In this document: positions 26,882 through 34,375 of the stretch, one piece after another
Layout: each line of letters starts with the position of its first letter
How positions within the stretch are numbered: the first letter of the stretch is position 1
Position numbers and translations under genes: made by a program
Origin: Bauldia sp963759235
GTDB taxonomy: Bacteria > Pseudomonadota > Alphaproteobacteria > Rhizobiales > Kaistiaceae
Assembly (NCBI GenBank): GCA_963759235.1
Contig: CAVWYO010000001.1
Location: 62,001-126,000, forward strand
DNA length: 64,000 nucleotides
Reading direction: 5' to 3'
The notes under the pieces: model-generated
Seen by the model: only the letters and a program-made list of their open reading frames with translations
What the model was told of the DNA's origin: nothing
Databases searched by the model: none

Positions 26882-27397
26882 ATGAGCACTTTTACCATCG
26901 GTGTCCGCCGGGCTGAAAATGGTGACGCGGAGGCGATCACCAAGGTCCACGATGCGGCGTGGCGATATGCCTATGACGGCATCATCCCGGCGCAGGAGCT
27001 GGCGCGCATCGTCGCCCGGCGCGGGCCGCGGTGGTGGGATCGCGCGATTCGCCGCGGCACCGCGATCCTGGTGATCGAAGTCGGCAGCGAGATCCGTGGC
27101 TACGCGACCTTCGGCCCGAATCGGGCGCGCAATCTCGTCCAAAAGGGCGAGGTCTACGAGATTTATCTGATGCCGGAATATCAAGGGGTCGGACTTGGGA
27201 CGCGGCTCTTCTTGTCGGCACGGAAGGAACTGGCCCGCTTCGGCTTCGAATCGGTGGTGGTCTGGGCGCTTGCCGACAACGACAATGCCTGCCGCTTCTA
27301 CCAGAACGCCGGCGGTCGCAAGGTGGCGCGCGCCAGCGAGCGCTTCGGCAATGTGCAGCTCACCAAGGTCGCCTACGCCTGGGGGCGTGGAGGCTGA
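26882..27397 (+). CDS. GNAT family N-acetyltransferase
   Basis: A 171-residue acetyltransferase. The GNAT core is clear: IGVRRAENGDAEAITKVHDAAW at the start, the beta-4/beta-5 region VYEIYLMPEYQGVGLGTRLF containing the acetyl-CoA-binding Q-G-V-G-L-G loop, and WALADNDNACRFYQNAGG, typical of RimI-like members. It stands alone after the DUF1345 gene (129-bp gap). Substrate unknown. Confidence 0.9.
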   Translation: MSTFTIGVRRAENGDAEAITKVHDAAWRYAYDGIIPAQELARIVARRGPRWWDRAIRRGTAILVIEVGSEIRGYATFGPNRARNLVQKGEVYEIYLMPEYQGVGLGTRLFLSARKELARFGFESVVVWALADNDNACRFYQNAGGRKVARASERFGNVQLTKVAYAWGRGG

Positions 27398-27403
27398 GGC
27401 GTC

Positions 27404-27606
27404 TCACTCGCGGGCGTCGTCGCCGATCAGGCCATAGTCCAGCGCAGTATCCTGCCTACAGACGAAGCCGGGCGCGGCGTTGTCCGCCACCTCGCGGGCG
27501 ATCAGGTTGGCGTCGGGGTTGATCAGTGCGTTGACATAGCCGCCCCGACCGCCGTCGCGGCGCCGATGGCAAGCCAGAGCCCCAGGATCACCCAAGTTTT
27601 GGCCAT
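27404..27606 (-). pseudogene. Possible small secreted or membrane-anchored protein gene split by a one-base deletion
   Basis: From ATG 27606, preceded by GGAGG ten bases upstream, translation gives MAKTWVILGLWLAIGAATAV, a convincing signal peptide or anchor, and then stops at about 27523. Joined with one added base near 27545, the next frame continues as GGYVNALINPDANLIAREV to ALDYGLIGDDARE and stops at 27404, giving about 67 residues. The start overlaps the end of the DUF167 gene. It is not recognised as a known family, so this could also be a chance frame. The call rests on the Shine-Dalgarno, the signal-like N-terminus and operon position. Confidence 0.35.
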
Positions 27607-27914
27607 TTGGCAATTGCCTCCGAGAGCGCTGCGACATCGCCCTCGATCCTAACCTGCTTCAGTCGCGCATTGTGTCCGGAGTCGATCGTCACCGCCGATT
27701 TTGCGACGCGAAACGTCTTCGCCAGAAACTCGATCAGCGCCTTGTTGGCAGCGCCCTCCACCGGCGGTGCCCTCACCCGGACGATTGCCGCAGCACGTCC
27801 GTCCGCAAGCGTCGCGACGCCGTCGACCGCGCTCCGCGACGCCCTTGGCGTCAGCCGGACGATGAGGACGACCGCATCGGCCTCGACCCGATAGCAGACG
27901 GTCGAAAGGCCCAC
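27588..27914 (-). CDS. DUF167 (YggU) family protein
   Basis: Small protein of 108 residues with the full DUF167 pattern: VVLIVRLTPRASRSAVDGV, IVRVRAPPVEGAANKALIEFLAK and SAVTIDSGHNARLKQVRIEGD. The function is unknown, although the family is nearly universal and often follows yggT, as it does here 19 bp downstream of it. The start is GTG 27914. No in-frame problems. Confidence 0.93.
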   Translation of the reverse strand: MGLSTVCYRVEADAVVLIVRLTPRASRSAVDGVATLADGRAAAIVRVRAPPVEGAANKALIEFLAKTFRVAKSAVTIDSGHNARLKQVRIEGDVAALSEAIAKWPKLG

Positions 27915-27933
27915 CGGCCGGGCCTTGGCCCGT

Positions 27934-28224
27934 TCACAGCACCGCGCGGGCGATGTTGGGGATGATCACGCCCTGAATGAAGATGATGATAAGGATGACG
28001 ATGACGGGAGAAATGTCGATGCCGCCAAGATTCGGCAGGAGGTTGCGGATCGGGCGGAGCACCGGCTCGGTGATCGCGTAGAGGAGTTGGACCAGCCCGG
28101 CGACGAATTGGTTGCGGGTGTTGACCACGTTGAAGGCGATCAGCCACGAGAGCACCGCCGCCGCGATCAGAACGTAGATGTAGAGCTGGAGAACATAGGA
28201 GATGAAGCCCAGAAGCTCTAGCAT
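27934..28224 (-). CDS. YggT family membrane protein
   Basis: A 96-residue integral membrane protein with two hydrophobic hairpin halves (YVLQLYIYVLIAAAVLSWLIA and ISPVIVILIIIFIQGVIIPNIARAV) around the conserved loop LYAITEPVLRPIRNLLPNLGGIDISP. YggT proteins are implicated in osmotic or cell-division-related membrane functions; the precise role is unknown. ATG 28224. Together with the DUF167 gene it forms a conserved two-gene unit. Confidence 0.95.
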   Translation of the reverse strand: MLELLGFISYVLQLYIYVLIAAAVLSWLIAFNVVNTRNQFVAGLVQLLYAITEPVLRPIRNLLPNLGGIDISPVIVILIIIFIQGVIIPNIARAVL

Positions 28225-28319
28225 CGCTGTTTCCCGCTGTTTGGAGGAATACCCGGCGCACCGTCATGTAGCCTTCGGACCGGCGCGCTGCAACCCTCGG
28301 CATCGCGCCGTCAGCGTCC

Positions 28320-28348
28320 TTGACAGGGTGAAAGGCCGAACCCTAAAT
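28320..28348 (+). promoter_or_regulatory. Sigma-70 promoter of tRNA-Ala
   Basis: A consensus TTGACA (28320-28325), a 17-nt spacer and CTAAAT (28343-28348), ending 16 nt before the tRNA 5' end. This is the best-looking promoter in the window. Confidence 0.65.
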
Positions 28349-28364
28349 GTCGCCGACCTCGACC

Positions 28365-28440
28365 GGGGCCGTAGCTCAGATGGGAGAGCGCTGCAATCGC
28401 ACTGCAGAGGTCAGGGGTTCGATTCCCCTCGGCTCCACCA
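28365..28440 (+). tRNA. tRNA-Ala, anticodon CGC (reads GCG)
   Basis: A full 76-nt cloverleaf including an encoded CCA end. The acceptor stem GGGGCCG pairs with CGGCTCC (one G-T wobble), the D arm is GCTC/GAGC, the anticodon stem CTGCA/TGCAG holds the loop ATCGCAC with anticodon CGC, and the T arm has the TTCGATT loop. It has its own promoter directly upstream. Confidence 0.95.
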
Positions 28441-28572
28441 AACCCGCGGCGGCGAACGCTCAGCCTCGCCCCTGCCGTGGCTCCGGTCGCTCAGCGGCGG
28501 CAAGAAGCAACGGAATTGTGTCGACACCCGCACCGGGTTCCTCTTCAGCGGCATCCGTTGGCAGAAATGACA

Positions 28573-28606
28573 GCGGCGGGCGCGGGATGATACCGGCACC
28601 CGCCGC
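28573..28606 (-). terminator. Terminator-like hairpin after the small secreted protein gene
   Basis: Arms GCGGCGGG (28573-28580) and CCCGCCGC (28599-28606), with partial inner pairing. It lies 22 bp downstream of the stop at 28628 on the minus strand and is followed there by TGTCATTTC, a poor T-run, so rho-independent activity is only moderately likely. Confidence 0.45.
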
Positions 28607-28627
28607 GGTCGGAGCGGCAAGTGGTAA

Positions 28628-28969
28628 TCAAATCGCCTTGGCGGAGCAAGGCTTGCCGGCTTCGACGCCTGAGCCGAGCACGCCGCTCACTGCGACGCCC
28701 TTGCCCGGAGCCAGGGCCGAGACGAGGACATAGGTGCCCTTCTTCGACGCCGCGGGAACCGACCAATGCACCTTGGTGCCGGCGGCGATCGTGCCGAGGC
28801 CCTTGTTCATGATCCAGATGTCGTCCGGGAATTCGCTCGGGGTGCCGGCGACCTGGCAGCCGAGGAACTTCGACAGGTCCAGCTTGATGGTGGGACCGGC
28901 GTCGGCGACGACGGTTGCGAGAGCGAGCACTGCGAGCGCGGCACCCGCGACTTTGACGAACTTGGACAT
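28628..28969 (-). CDS. Small secreted protein of unknown function
   Basis: 113 residues with a clear signal peptide (MSKFVKVAGAALAVLALATVVADAG) and a mature chain of about 89 residues containing two Cys (about 38 and 108), which could form a disulfide. The mature part (TIKLDLSKFLGCQVAG, DDIWIMNKGLGTI, VHWSVPAASKKGTYVLVSALAPG) suggests a small beta-sandwich. I do not recognise the family. ATG 28969 has the strong Shine-Dalgarno GGAGAAAAGGAA, so good expression is expected. It is convergent with tRNA-Ala. Confidence 0.75.
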   Translation of the reverse strand: MSKFVKVAGAALAVLALATVVADAGPTIKLDLSKFLGCQVAGTPSEFPDDIWIMNKGLGTIAAGTKVHWSVPAASKKGTYVLVSALAPGKGVAVSGVLGSGVEAGKPCSAKAI

Positions 28970-29345
28970 TTCCTTTTCTCCAATCCGGTTTCGAAGTCGG
29001 CGCGAGGCATCATGCCTCGCTGTCAAGCCGATCCCGTGGGGTTCCGGTGCCCCGTCGAGTGGCGGGGCGTATACGCGTTTCGAACCGGGTTGGAAGTGAC
29101 GGCGGTCACAAGCGTGTGATCAAGTCGGCTTCGATCGGTGCGGCGAAGCTCGGGCTTGGTTGCCACCGGCGACCCGTCCCTCGCCGAATCCCGCCGGCAG
29201 GAAACGACTACATCGTGTCGCAGCCCGCAACAACGTCGATTGCATCTTGGATAGGGAGCCGTAAACACTCTGACGTATCTACAGTGTGCCCAGAGCGCCA
29301 ACCCACCGAGAGAGCCCGAGCCAACCGGGCACGAAAGGCAATTGC
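28970..29345. other. Intergenic region upstream of the tandem symporter genes
   Basis: About 376 bp without a believable gene on either strand. It separates the divergent small secreted protein gene and the symporter operon and must hold promoters for both. The last 50 bp (about 29295-29345) is similar to the end of symporter copy 1 just before copy 2 (about 30570-30618), showing that the duplicated unit includes its ribosome-binding region. Confidence 0.55.
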
Positions 29346-30622
29346 TTGATCCTCAGTAAACTGGCTGATCCGAAAGTCATTTTCGTTTCCGCGATTCTGG
29401 GCGGCGTCCTCGGGGCGCTGGTCCCGACGGCCGGGCTGATCCTCAAGCCGTTCGGGGAACTCTACTTCGCGGCCCTCTCGATCAGCATCGTACCGCTGAT
29501 GATGACCGCGCTGATCAGCGGCGTCGGACGGATGCTGCGCAAGCCCTCCCTAAGGGAGACCTTTCCCCGTTTTGCCGTCGTCTATCTGGTGACGCTGCTG
29601 GTGCCGGGCGTGATCGCCGTGGTAACCGGCCTCCTTCTGGAACCCGGCGCCAATTTGAGTTCCGACGCGCTTGCGAGCCTCGGACAGAAGCTCTCCGGGA
29701 GCGCGACAAACCAGCCGGCATCGGGGCTGTCGGACTTTCTCATCGCAATCATTCCGAGCAACATCTTCCAGGACCTGAGCGCGGAGAATTTCGCCGCCAT
29801 CGTCATCTTTTCGCTCTTGCTTGGCATCGGCCTCGGCGTCGCGGAGACCCCGCCACCGACCAGACCCTGAACGTGATGCATTCGCTGTATGTGGCGTTCT
29901 CGCGAATCTTCGAGTGGATCATCAAGGGGCTTGGAATCGGCCTTTTCTGCCTGCTGGCGGGGGTGACCGCGACGGTCGACCTGACCCTGTTCGAGGCCTT
30001 GATCAGCTTCATCGGGGCCTTCTATGTTGCCGGCATCATCCTCTTCGCCATCTATGCGTTCCTGATCCTCTACTTCGGGCGCGTCGGCGGGCTCCGGTCG
30101 CTGTCCGAGGTCCGCCAGCCGCTCACGGTTTCGTTTCTTGCCAACAACCCATTCATCGCCGTCAGACCGGCCATCGACAGCCTCGTCAACCGCTTCCATG
30201 TCCAGGACGACGAGGCGGACGCCGTCTTGCCGTTCGGTATCATCGCCAGCCAGCACGGCCAGATCATCAATTTCATCCTGCTGACCATGTTCCTGGCGAA
30301 CGTCTATGGCATCCACCTCTCGGCCGGCGAGATCGCCACCCTGGCCATCGGCGGCACGATCGGTGGGGTCGCCGTCGTCGGCGATGGCCCTTCCCTTGCA
30401 CCTGCATTGGCGCCGATTCTCGGCTCCGTCGGCGTCCCCAGCGATCTCGGGGTCGTGGTGCTGGCCGCGACGGAGCAGATCGTCGGTCCGATGGTATCGC
30501 TGCTCACGGTCTTTTCAGCCGTGACCCTGGTGCTGCTCGGTCGCGGCGCGCCCGCAACCCGGCCGACCCCGAAACCAAGCAAGCCCGACCCGCAAACCGG
30601 GGCACGAAAGGAGCTGGCTTGA
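29346..30622 (+). pseudogene. Dicarboxylate:cation symporter-like (SDF/DAACS) gene, copy 1, with a one-base deletion
   Basis: Secondary transporter of the SDF fold, about 425 residues when repaired. The first frame (TTG 29346 to stop 29870) covers FVSAILGGVLGALVPTAGLILKPFG, LYFAALSISIVPLMMTALISG and FLIAIIPSNIFQDLSAENFAAI. After GVAETP it goes out of frame. The next frame resumes at about 29870 with VMHSLYVAFSRIFEWIIKG and runs to 30622. A base missing from the C-run 29848-29851 accounts for it, as copy 2 shows the intact order there. The re-entrant loop region reads FGIIASQHGQI instead of the canonical NMDGT, so substrate and ion coupling may differ from GltP/DctA. Confidence 0.75.
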
Positions 30623-31882
30623 CCTTCAGCAGGCTGACCGATCCCAAGGTCATTTTCGTCTCCACGATCGCCGGTGGCATCCTCGGATGGCTGGTTCCGT
30701 CGGCAGGCCTGATCCTCAAGCCGTTTGGCGACCTCTACATCGCCGCTCTCTCGATCAGCATCGTGCCGCTGATGATGACGGCTCTGATCAGCGGCGTTGG
30801 CCGGATGCTGCGCAATCCCACCCTGCGGAACAGCTTTCCCCGTTTCGCTGTCGTCTACGTGGCAACCCTTCTAGTGCCCGCCGTGATCGCCGTGGTCGTC
30901 GGCCTGCTCCTGGAACCGGGCGCCGATCTGAGTGCCGATGCCATAGCGAAGCTTGGGCGGCAATTGTCGACGTCGGCATCACCGCAATCGACGGCCGGAC
31001 TGCTCGATTTTCTGATCGCGATCATTCCAAGCAACATCTTCCGCGCTCTCAGCGCCCAGAATTTCGCTGCGATTGTCATCTTCTCGCTCCTGCTCGGCAT
31101 CGGCCTCGGCATGGCCGATACTGCCGCCACCGACGACACGCTCAACGTGATGCATTCCCTGTATGTGGCGTTTTCACGAATCTTCGAGTGGATCATGAAA
31201 GGCCTTGCGGTCGGCCTGTTCTGCCTGGTGGCCGGCGTCACGGCCACCGTCGACACCACGTTGTTCACGAGCTTGATCGGCTTCATCGGCGCCTATTATT
31301 GCGCCGGCATCGCGCTGCTTGCGGTGTACACGCTCCTTCTTGTATTCCTTCGTCGGATCAAAGGCGTCCGATCGTTGGGCGGACTGCGCGGGCCGTTGAC
31401 GATCTCCTTTCTCGCCAACAATCCGTTCATCGCCATCCGGCCGGCAATCGAGAGTTCTGGTCAACCGCTTCGGCGTCCAGGACGACGAAGCCAATGCCGT
31501 TCTGCCGTTCGGAATCATCGCCAGCCAGCACGGCCAGATCATCAAGTTCATCCTGTTGACCATGTTTCTGGCCAACGTCTACGGTATCCACTTCTCGGTG
31601 ACACAGGTCACGACTCTGATCATCGGGAGCATAATCGGCGGGACTGCCGTTGTCGGCGGGGGCGCCGCCCTGGCACCGGCATTGGCGCCGATCCTCGGAT
31701 CGGTCGGCGTGCCGGGAGATTTGGGGCTGGTGGTGCTGACTGCAACCGACCAGATCATAGGCCCCATGGTATCGCTCATGACGGTTTTTTCAGCCGTTAC
31801 CCTGGTGCTGGTCGGCCGCGCTGCGCCCGCCTCCGGGCGGATCGTGGAACCAACCGAGGCACGTTCGGAAGCAAAGTCATGA
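30619..31882 (+). pseudogene. Dicarboxylate:cation symporter-like (SDF/DAACS) gene, copy 2, with a one-base insertion
   Basis: Tandem paralogue of the preceding gene, about 420 residues when repaired, starting at TTG 30619 (TTGA overlap with copy 1, Shine-Dalgarno AAGGAG). It stays in frame through LTDPKVIFVSTIAGG, ISIVPLMMTALISG, NVMHSLYVAFSRIFEWIMKG and ISFLANNPFIAIRPAIES, and is then shifted by an extra T at 31455-31456. The right frame continues NRFGVQDDEANAVLPFG and ends at 31882 (ARSEAKS). It overlaps the start of the binding-protein gene by ATGA. The shifted frame happens to stay open into the binding-protein gene, so translation as sequenced would give a chimeric polypeptide. Confidence 0.75.
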
Positions 31883-32706
31883 AGCCGATATCCCTTTTCG
31901 TAGTGTTCGGAGTGTGGACGGCAAGCGGTTTGGCGCCTTCGACGGCGCAGACCTTCCTGCCGGGGCTGGATGAACTGATCGGCCGCGGCGAACTGAAGGT
32001 CGGGATGTTCACCTACGACGCGGCCCCGATGGTGACCACCGGCAAGGATGGCGAGACGACAGGCTACGACGTCGAGATAGCGAAGACGATCGCCGATGCG
32101 CTAGGCGTCAAGCTGACCATCGTCCGGACCGAGGACACCGCCCAAGGGGTGATCGATCAGGTCGCTCGCGGCGACGTCGATATCGGCGTGTCGTATCTCA
32201 CCCGCACAGTCGACCGGGCACGCGAGGTCTTGTTCACGCGCCCGTATCTGACCCAGGACCTGGCGCTGCTGGTCAACCGGGTGCATGCAGCCGCCAAACA
32301 CGGCGGCAAATGCCCGGCGACGGACGACTTCGTAGCCGAGTTTCCCGATCTGCCGATAGGCGTCGAGAAGGGCAGCGCCTATGCGGCCGACCTCGCCGCG
32401 ATCAACCCGAAGGTCGATCTCATGCGGTTCGACTCGGTTTCCCCGATGATGGACGCACTGCGCACCGGCGCCATTGCGGTCTCATTTCAGGGCGATCTGA
32501 TTGCTCGCCAGTATCTCGCCAGCCATCCGTCGATGCGCGTCTTCGCCGTGCTTTGCGATCTTCCGGACTGGCAGGAGAATATCGCGATCGCGGTGAACGG
32601 CAAGGAACAGGCGCTCGTGCCCTTCCTCGACGTGCTTCTCGACCAGATTCACATCACCGCGGAGGGGGACACGGTCAGCCTGACCACCGACCCCCGGGCC
32701 CACTAG
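31879..32706 (+). CDS. Periplasmic amino-acid-type solute-binding protein (SBP_bac_3)
   Basis: Exported binding protein of 275 residues: a signal peptide (MKPISLFVVFGVWTASGLAPSTAQ) and then the family-3 pattern LDELIGRGELKVGMFTYDAAPM, ETTGYDVEIAKTIADALGVKLTIV, IDQVARGDVDIGVSYLTRT and REVLFTRPYLTQDLALLV. Such proteins usually feed polar amino-acid ABC importers. Here no ABC genes follow; instead the ATG overlaps the stop of the SDF-type symporter copy 2, implying that the binding protein works with a secondary transporter. Two Cys (in GGKCPATDD and AVLCDLP) may be disulfide-bonded. Ligand unknown; an acidic or dicarboxylic compound is a reasonable guess. Confidence 0.88.
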   Translation: MKPISLFVVFGVWTASGLAPSTAQTFLPGLDELIGRGELKVGMFTYDAAPMVTTGKDGETTGYDVEIAKTIADALGVKLTIVRTEDTAQGVIDQVARGDVDIGVSYLTRTVDRAREVLFTRPYLTQDLALLVNRVHAAAKHGGKCPATDDFVAEFPDLPIGVEKGSAYAADLAAINPKVDLMRFDSVSPMMDALRTGAIAVSFQGDLIARQYLASHPSMRVFAVLCDLPDWQENIAIAVNGKEQALVPFLDVLLDQIHITAEGDTVSLTTDPRAH

Positions 32707-32732
32707 CGCCCGGCCACGGCGATCGGCCGAGC

Positions 32733-33452
32733 TCACGCCCCAACTCCGCGATCCGGTGCGGAGACTTCATGGCGCGCCTGTCCCGATTCAGTGCGGCGGA
32801 AGAGACCGCGGACGGCGACCACCGCTATCCCGGCACCGGCTAGCTGCGCGATGATGAAGGCAGGCGCGTCAGGCGGCGCGATCCCCGCGAAGGTGTCGGT
32901 AAAGGCACGGGCGACGGTAACCGCGGGATTGGCGAAGGAGGTGGACGAGGTAAACCAGTAGGCGGCGGTGATGTAGAGCCCGACCGCGTAGGGCACCGCA
33001 GCGGAGTTGCGGGCGAGGCAGGCGAGGATGGTGAGCACCAGGCCGAAGGTTGCCACCAGTTCGCCGAGCCACTGGCCGGGACCGGTTCTGACATTCGTTC
33101 CGGCCTGCAGCGCCGCGAGGTCGAACATCAGATGGGCGACGACGACGCCGGCGACGGCACCGACGAGCTGGACGACAATGTAGGCCGCCGCCGTTCCCCG
33201 GCCGAGTTCACCGCGCAGCGCGAAGGCGAGGCTGACCGCCGGATTGAAATGCGCCCCCGACACCGGCCCCAGCGCGAGGATCAGGACGGTGAGAATGGCG
33301 CCGGTCGGCAGCGTGTTGCAGAGAAGCGCGAGCGCTTGATTTCCGTCGGCCAGCCGCTCGGCCATGATCCCGGAGCCCACCACGCCGGCGAGCAGGAAGG
33401 CCGTACCAAGCGCTTCGGCCGACAGCCGCTGCGCGATGGTCGCGTCGCTCAT
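32733..33452 (-). CDS. aqpS: Aquaglyceroporin of the ars operon (AqpS-like MIP family channel)
   Basis: MIP channel of 239 residues with six transmembrane segments and two NPA boxes, GAHFNPAVSLAF and SFANPAVTVARAF. It is third in an arsR-arsC-aqp operon and overlaps arsC by ATGA (start ATG 33452). In Sinorhizobium meliloti the aquaglyceroporin AqpS lets arsenite produced by ArsC flow out down its gradient, replacing an ArsB or Acr3 pump. The same role is inferred here from gene order, and no arsenite pump gene is nearby. Other small solutes remain possible. Confidence 0.87.
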   Translation of the reverse strand: MSDATIAQRLSAEALGTAFLLAGVVGSGIMAERLADGNQALALLCNTLPTGAILTVLILALGPVSGAHFNPAVSLAFALRGELGRGTAAAYIVVQLVGAVAGVVVAHLMFDLAALQAGTNVRTGPGQWLGELVATFGLVLTILACLARNSAAVPYAVGLYITAAYWFTSSTSFANPAVTVARAFTDTFAGIAPPDAPAFIIAQLAGAGIAVVAVRGLFRRTESGQARHEVSAPDRGVGA

Positions 33453-33967
33453 GCCCCGCTTTCGGCCTTGGCGGTCGCGCCTTCCTGCCGCCCGATTTCG
33501 CGAAGTTCTGCCTGTAGGGACAGCCGATCGAGCGACGCCATCGGCAGCGATACGAAGGCGCTGATTCGCGCGTTGAGCATGCGATACGCCTCGCGGAAAG
33601 CGAACGCGATCTCGGTCGGCGTCCCCGTCGCCTTGGCCGGGTCGGCGATCCCCCAATGCGCCGTCATCGGCCGGCCGGGAAACACCGGACAGGTCTCGGC
33701 GGCATCGTCACAAACGGTGAAAACGAAATCCATTTTCGGCGCGCCCGGAACCATGAATTCTTCCCACGACTTCGATCTCAGACCGCTGACGTCGTAGCCC
33801 ACAGTGCGAAGGAGCAGGAGGGCATTCGGGTTAACCGCGCCCTTCGGCGTGCTGCCGGCGCTGAAGGCATGAAAGTGGCCGTTCCGAGCGAGGATCGCTT
33901 CGGCGAAGATCGAACGGGCTGAATTGCCGGTGCATAGGAACAGGACGTTGTACACTCGGTCAGCCAT
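33449..33967 (-). CDS. arsC: Arsenate reductase ArsC, low-molecular-weight phosphatase fold
   Basis: 172 residues. The P-loop FLCTGNSARS holds the nucleophilic Cys and Arg (C-x5-R), FTVCDDAAETCPVFPG supplies a C-x6-C pair matching the Cys82/Cys89 relay of thioredoxin-coupled ArsC, and HWGIADPAKATG is the Asp loop. This places it in the thioredoxin-linked group that reduces arsenate to arsenite. ATG 33967 overlaps the arsR stop by 8 bp, and its own stop overlaps the channel gene start. Length and motifs are normal. Confidence 0.93.
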   Translation of the reverse strand: MADRVYNVLFLCTGNSARSIFAEAILARNGHFHAFSAGSTPKGAVNPNALLLLRTVGYDVSGLRSKSWEEFMVPGAPKMDFVFTVCDDAAETCPVFPGRPMTAHWGIADPAKATGTPTEIAFAFREAYRMLNARISAFVSLPMASLDRLSLQAELREIGRQEGATAKAESGA

Positions 33968-34340
33968 GACGAACCTCTCTTGCGGCCGGGCGAAGGCGGG
34001 CGGATTGTGACGGACCGTCGAGGAGCGGCACGCAAATCTCGGGACGGCCGCAGCAACAATCTTCGGTCAAAAAGGCGACGAACGTCCGCACCGCATCGAG
34101 CTCGGCGCGATAGCGGATCGTGCGGCCATCGCGCGTCGAGGAGATCAGGCCGGACCGTGCCAGCACCGCCAAGTGCGACGATAGCGTGTTGTGCGGAATG
34201 TTGAGGAGCCTTGCGATGCCGCCGGCCGGCAGCTCGGACGGATAGGCGGCGACCAGTCGCCGGAAGACCTCGAGACGCGTGGGCTGGGCGAGTGCCGTGA
34301 GCACGGCGATTGCTGCGTGATCATCCATATGTCGGGACAT
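33960..34340 (-). CDS. arsR: ArsR family metalloregulatory repressor
   Basis: Winged-helix repressor of 122-126 residues. The helix-turn-helix is in GIARLLNIPHNTLSSHLAVLARSGLI and the wing in RDGRTIRY. A Cys-rich C-terminal tail, DCCCGRPEIC, can supply the arsenite-binding thiols; this resembles the C-terminal type of ArsR site rather than the alpha-3 type of E. coli. The start may be ATG 34340 or, more likely, ATG 34328 (MDDHAAIAVL), which leaves the palindrome 34330-34347 free as operator. It heads the arsR-arsC-aqpS operon and should autoregulate it. Confidence 0.9.
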   Translation of the reverse strand: MSRHMDDHAAIAVLTALAQPTRLEVFRRLVAAYPSELPAGGIARLLNIPHNTLSSHLAVLARSGLISSTRDGRTIRYRAELDAVRTFVAFLTEDCCCGRPEICVPLLDGPSQSARLRPAAREVRHG

Positions 34341-34347
34341 ACCGACA
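34330..34347. promoter_or_regulatory. Putative ArsR operator
   Basis: Perfect inverted repeat TGTCGG-N6-CCGACA immediately upstream of ATG 34328 of arsR. Its position and symmetry suit autoregulation of the ars operon. It overlaps the alternative start ATG 34340. Confidence 0.5.
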
Positions 34348-34375
34348 CGTGATGACAGACGGATGACGCTCTGAC

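Noticed and set aside
28226..28243. Short direct repeat CGCTGTTT x2 upstream of yggT
   Set aside because: Too short and isolated to be called a regulatory repeat.
29848..31456. Programmed ribosomal frameshifting in the symporter genes
   Set aside because: The two copies shift at different positions and in opposite directions, and no slippery heptamer or downstream pseudoknot is evident; mutation or sequencing error is simpler.
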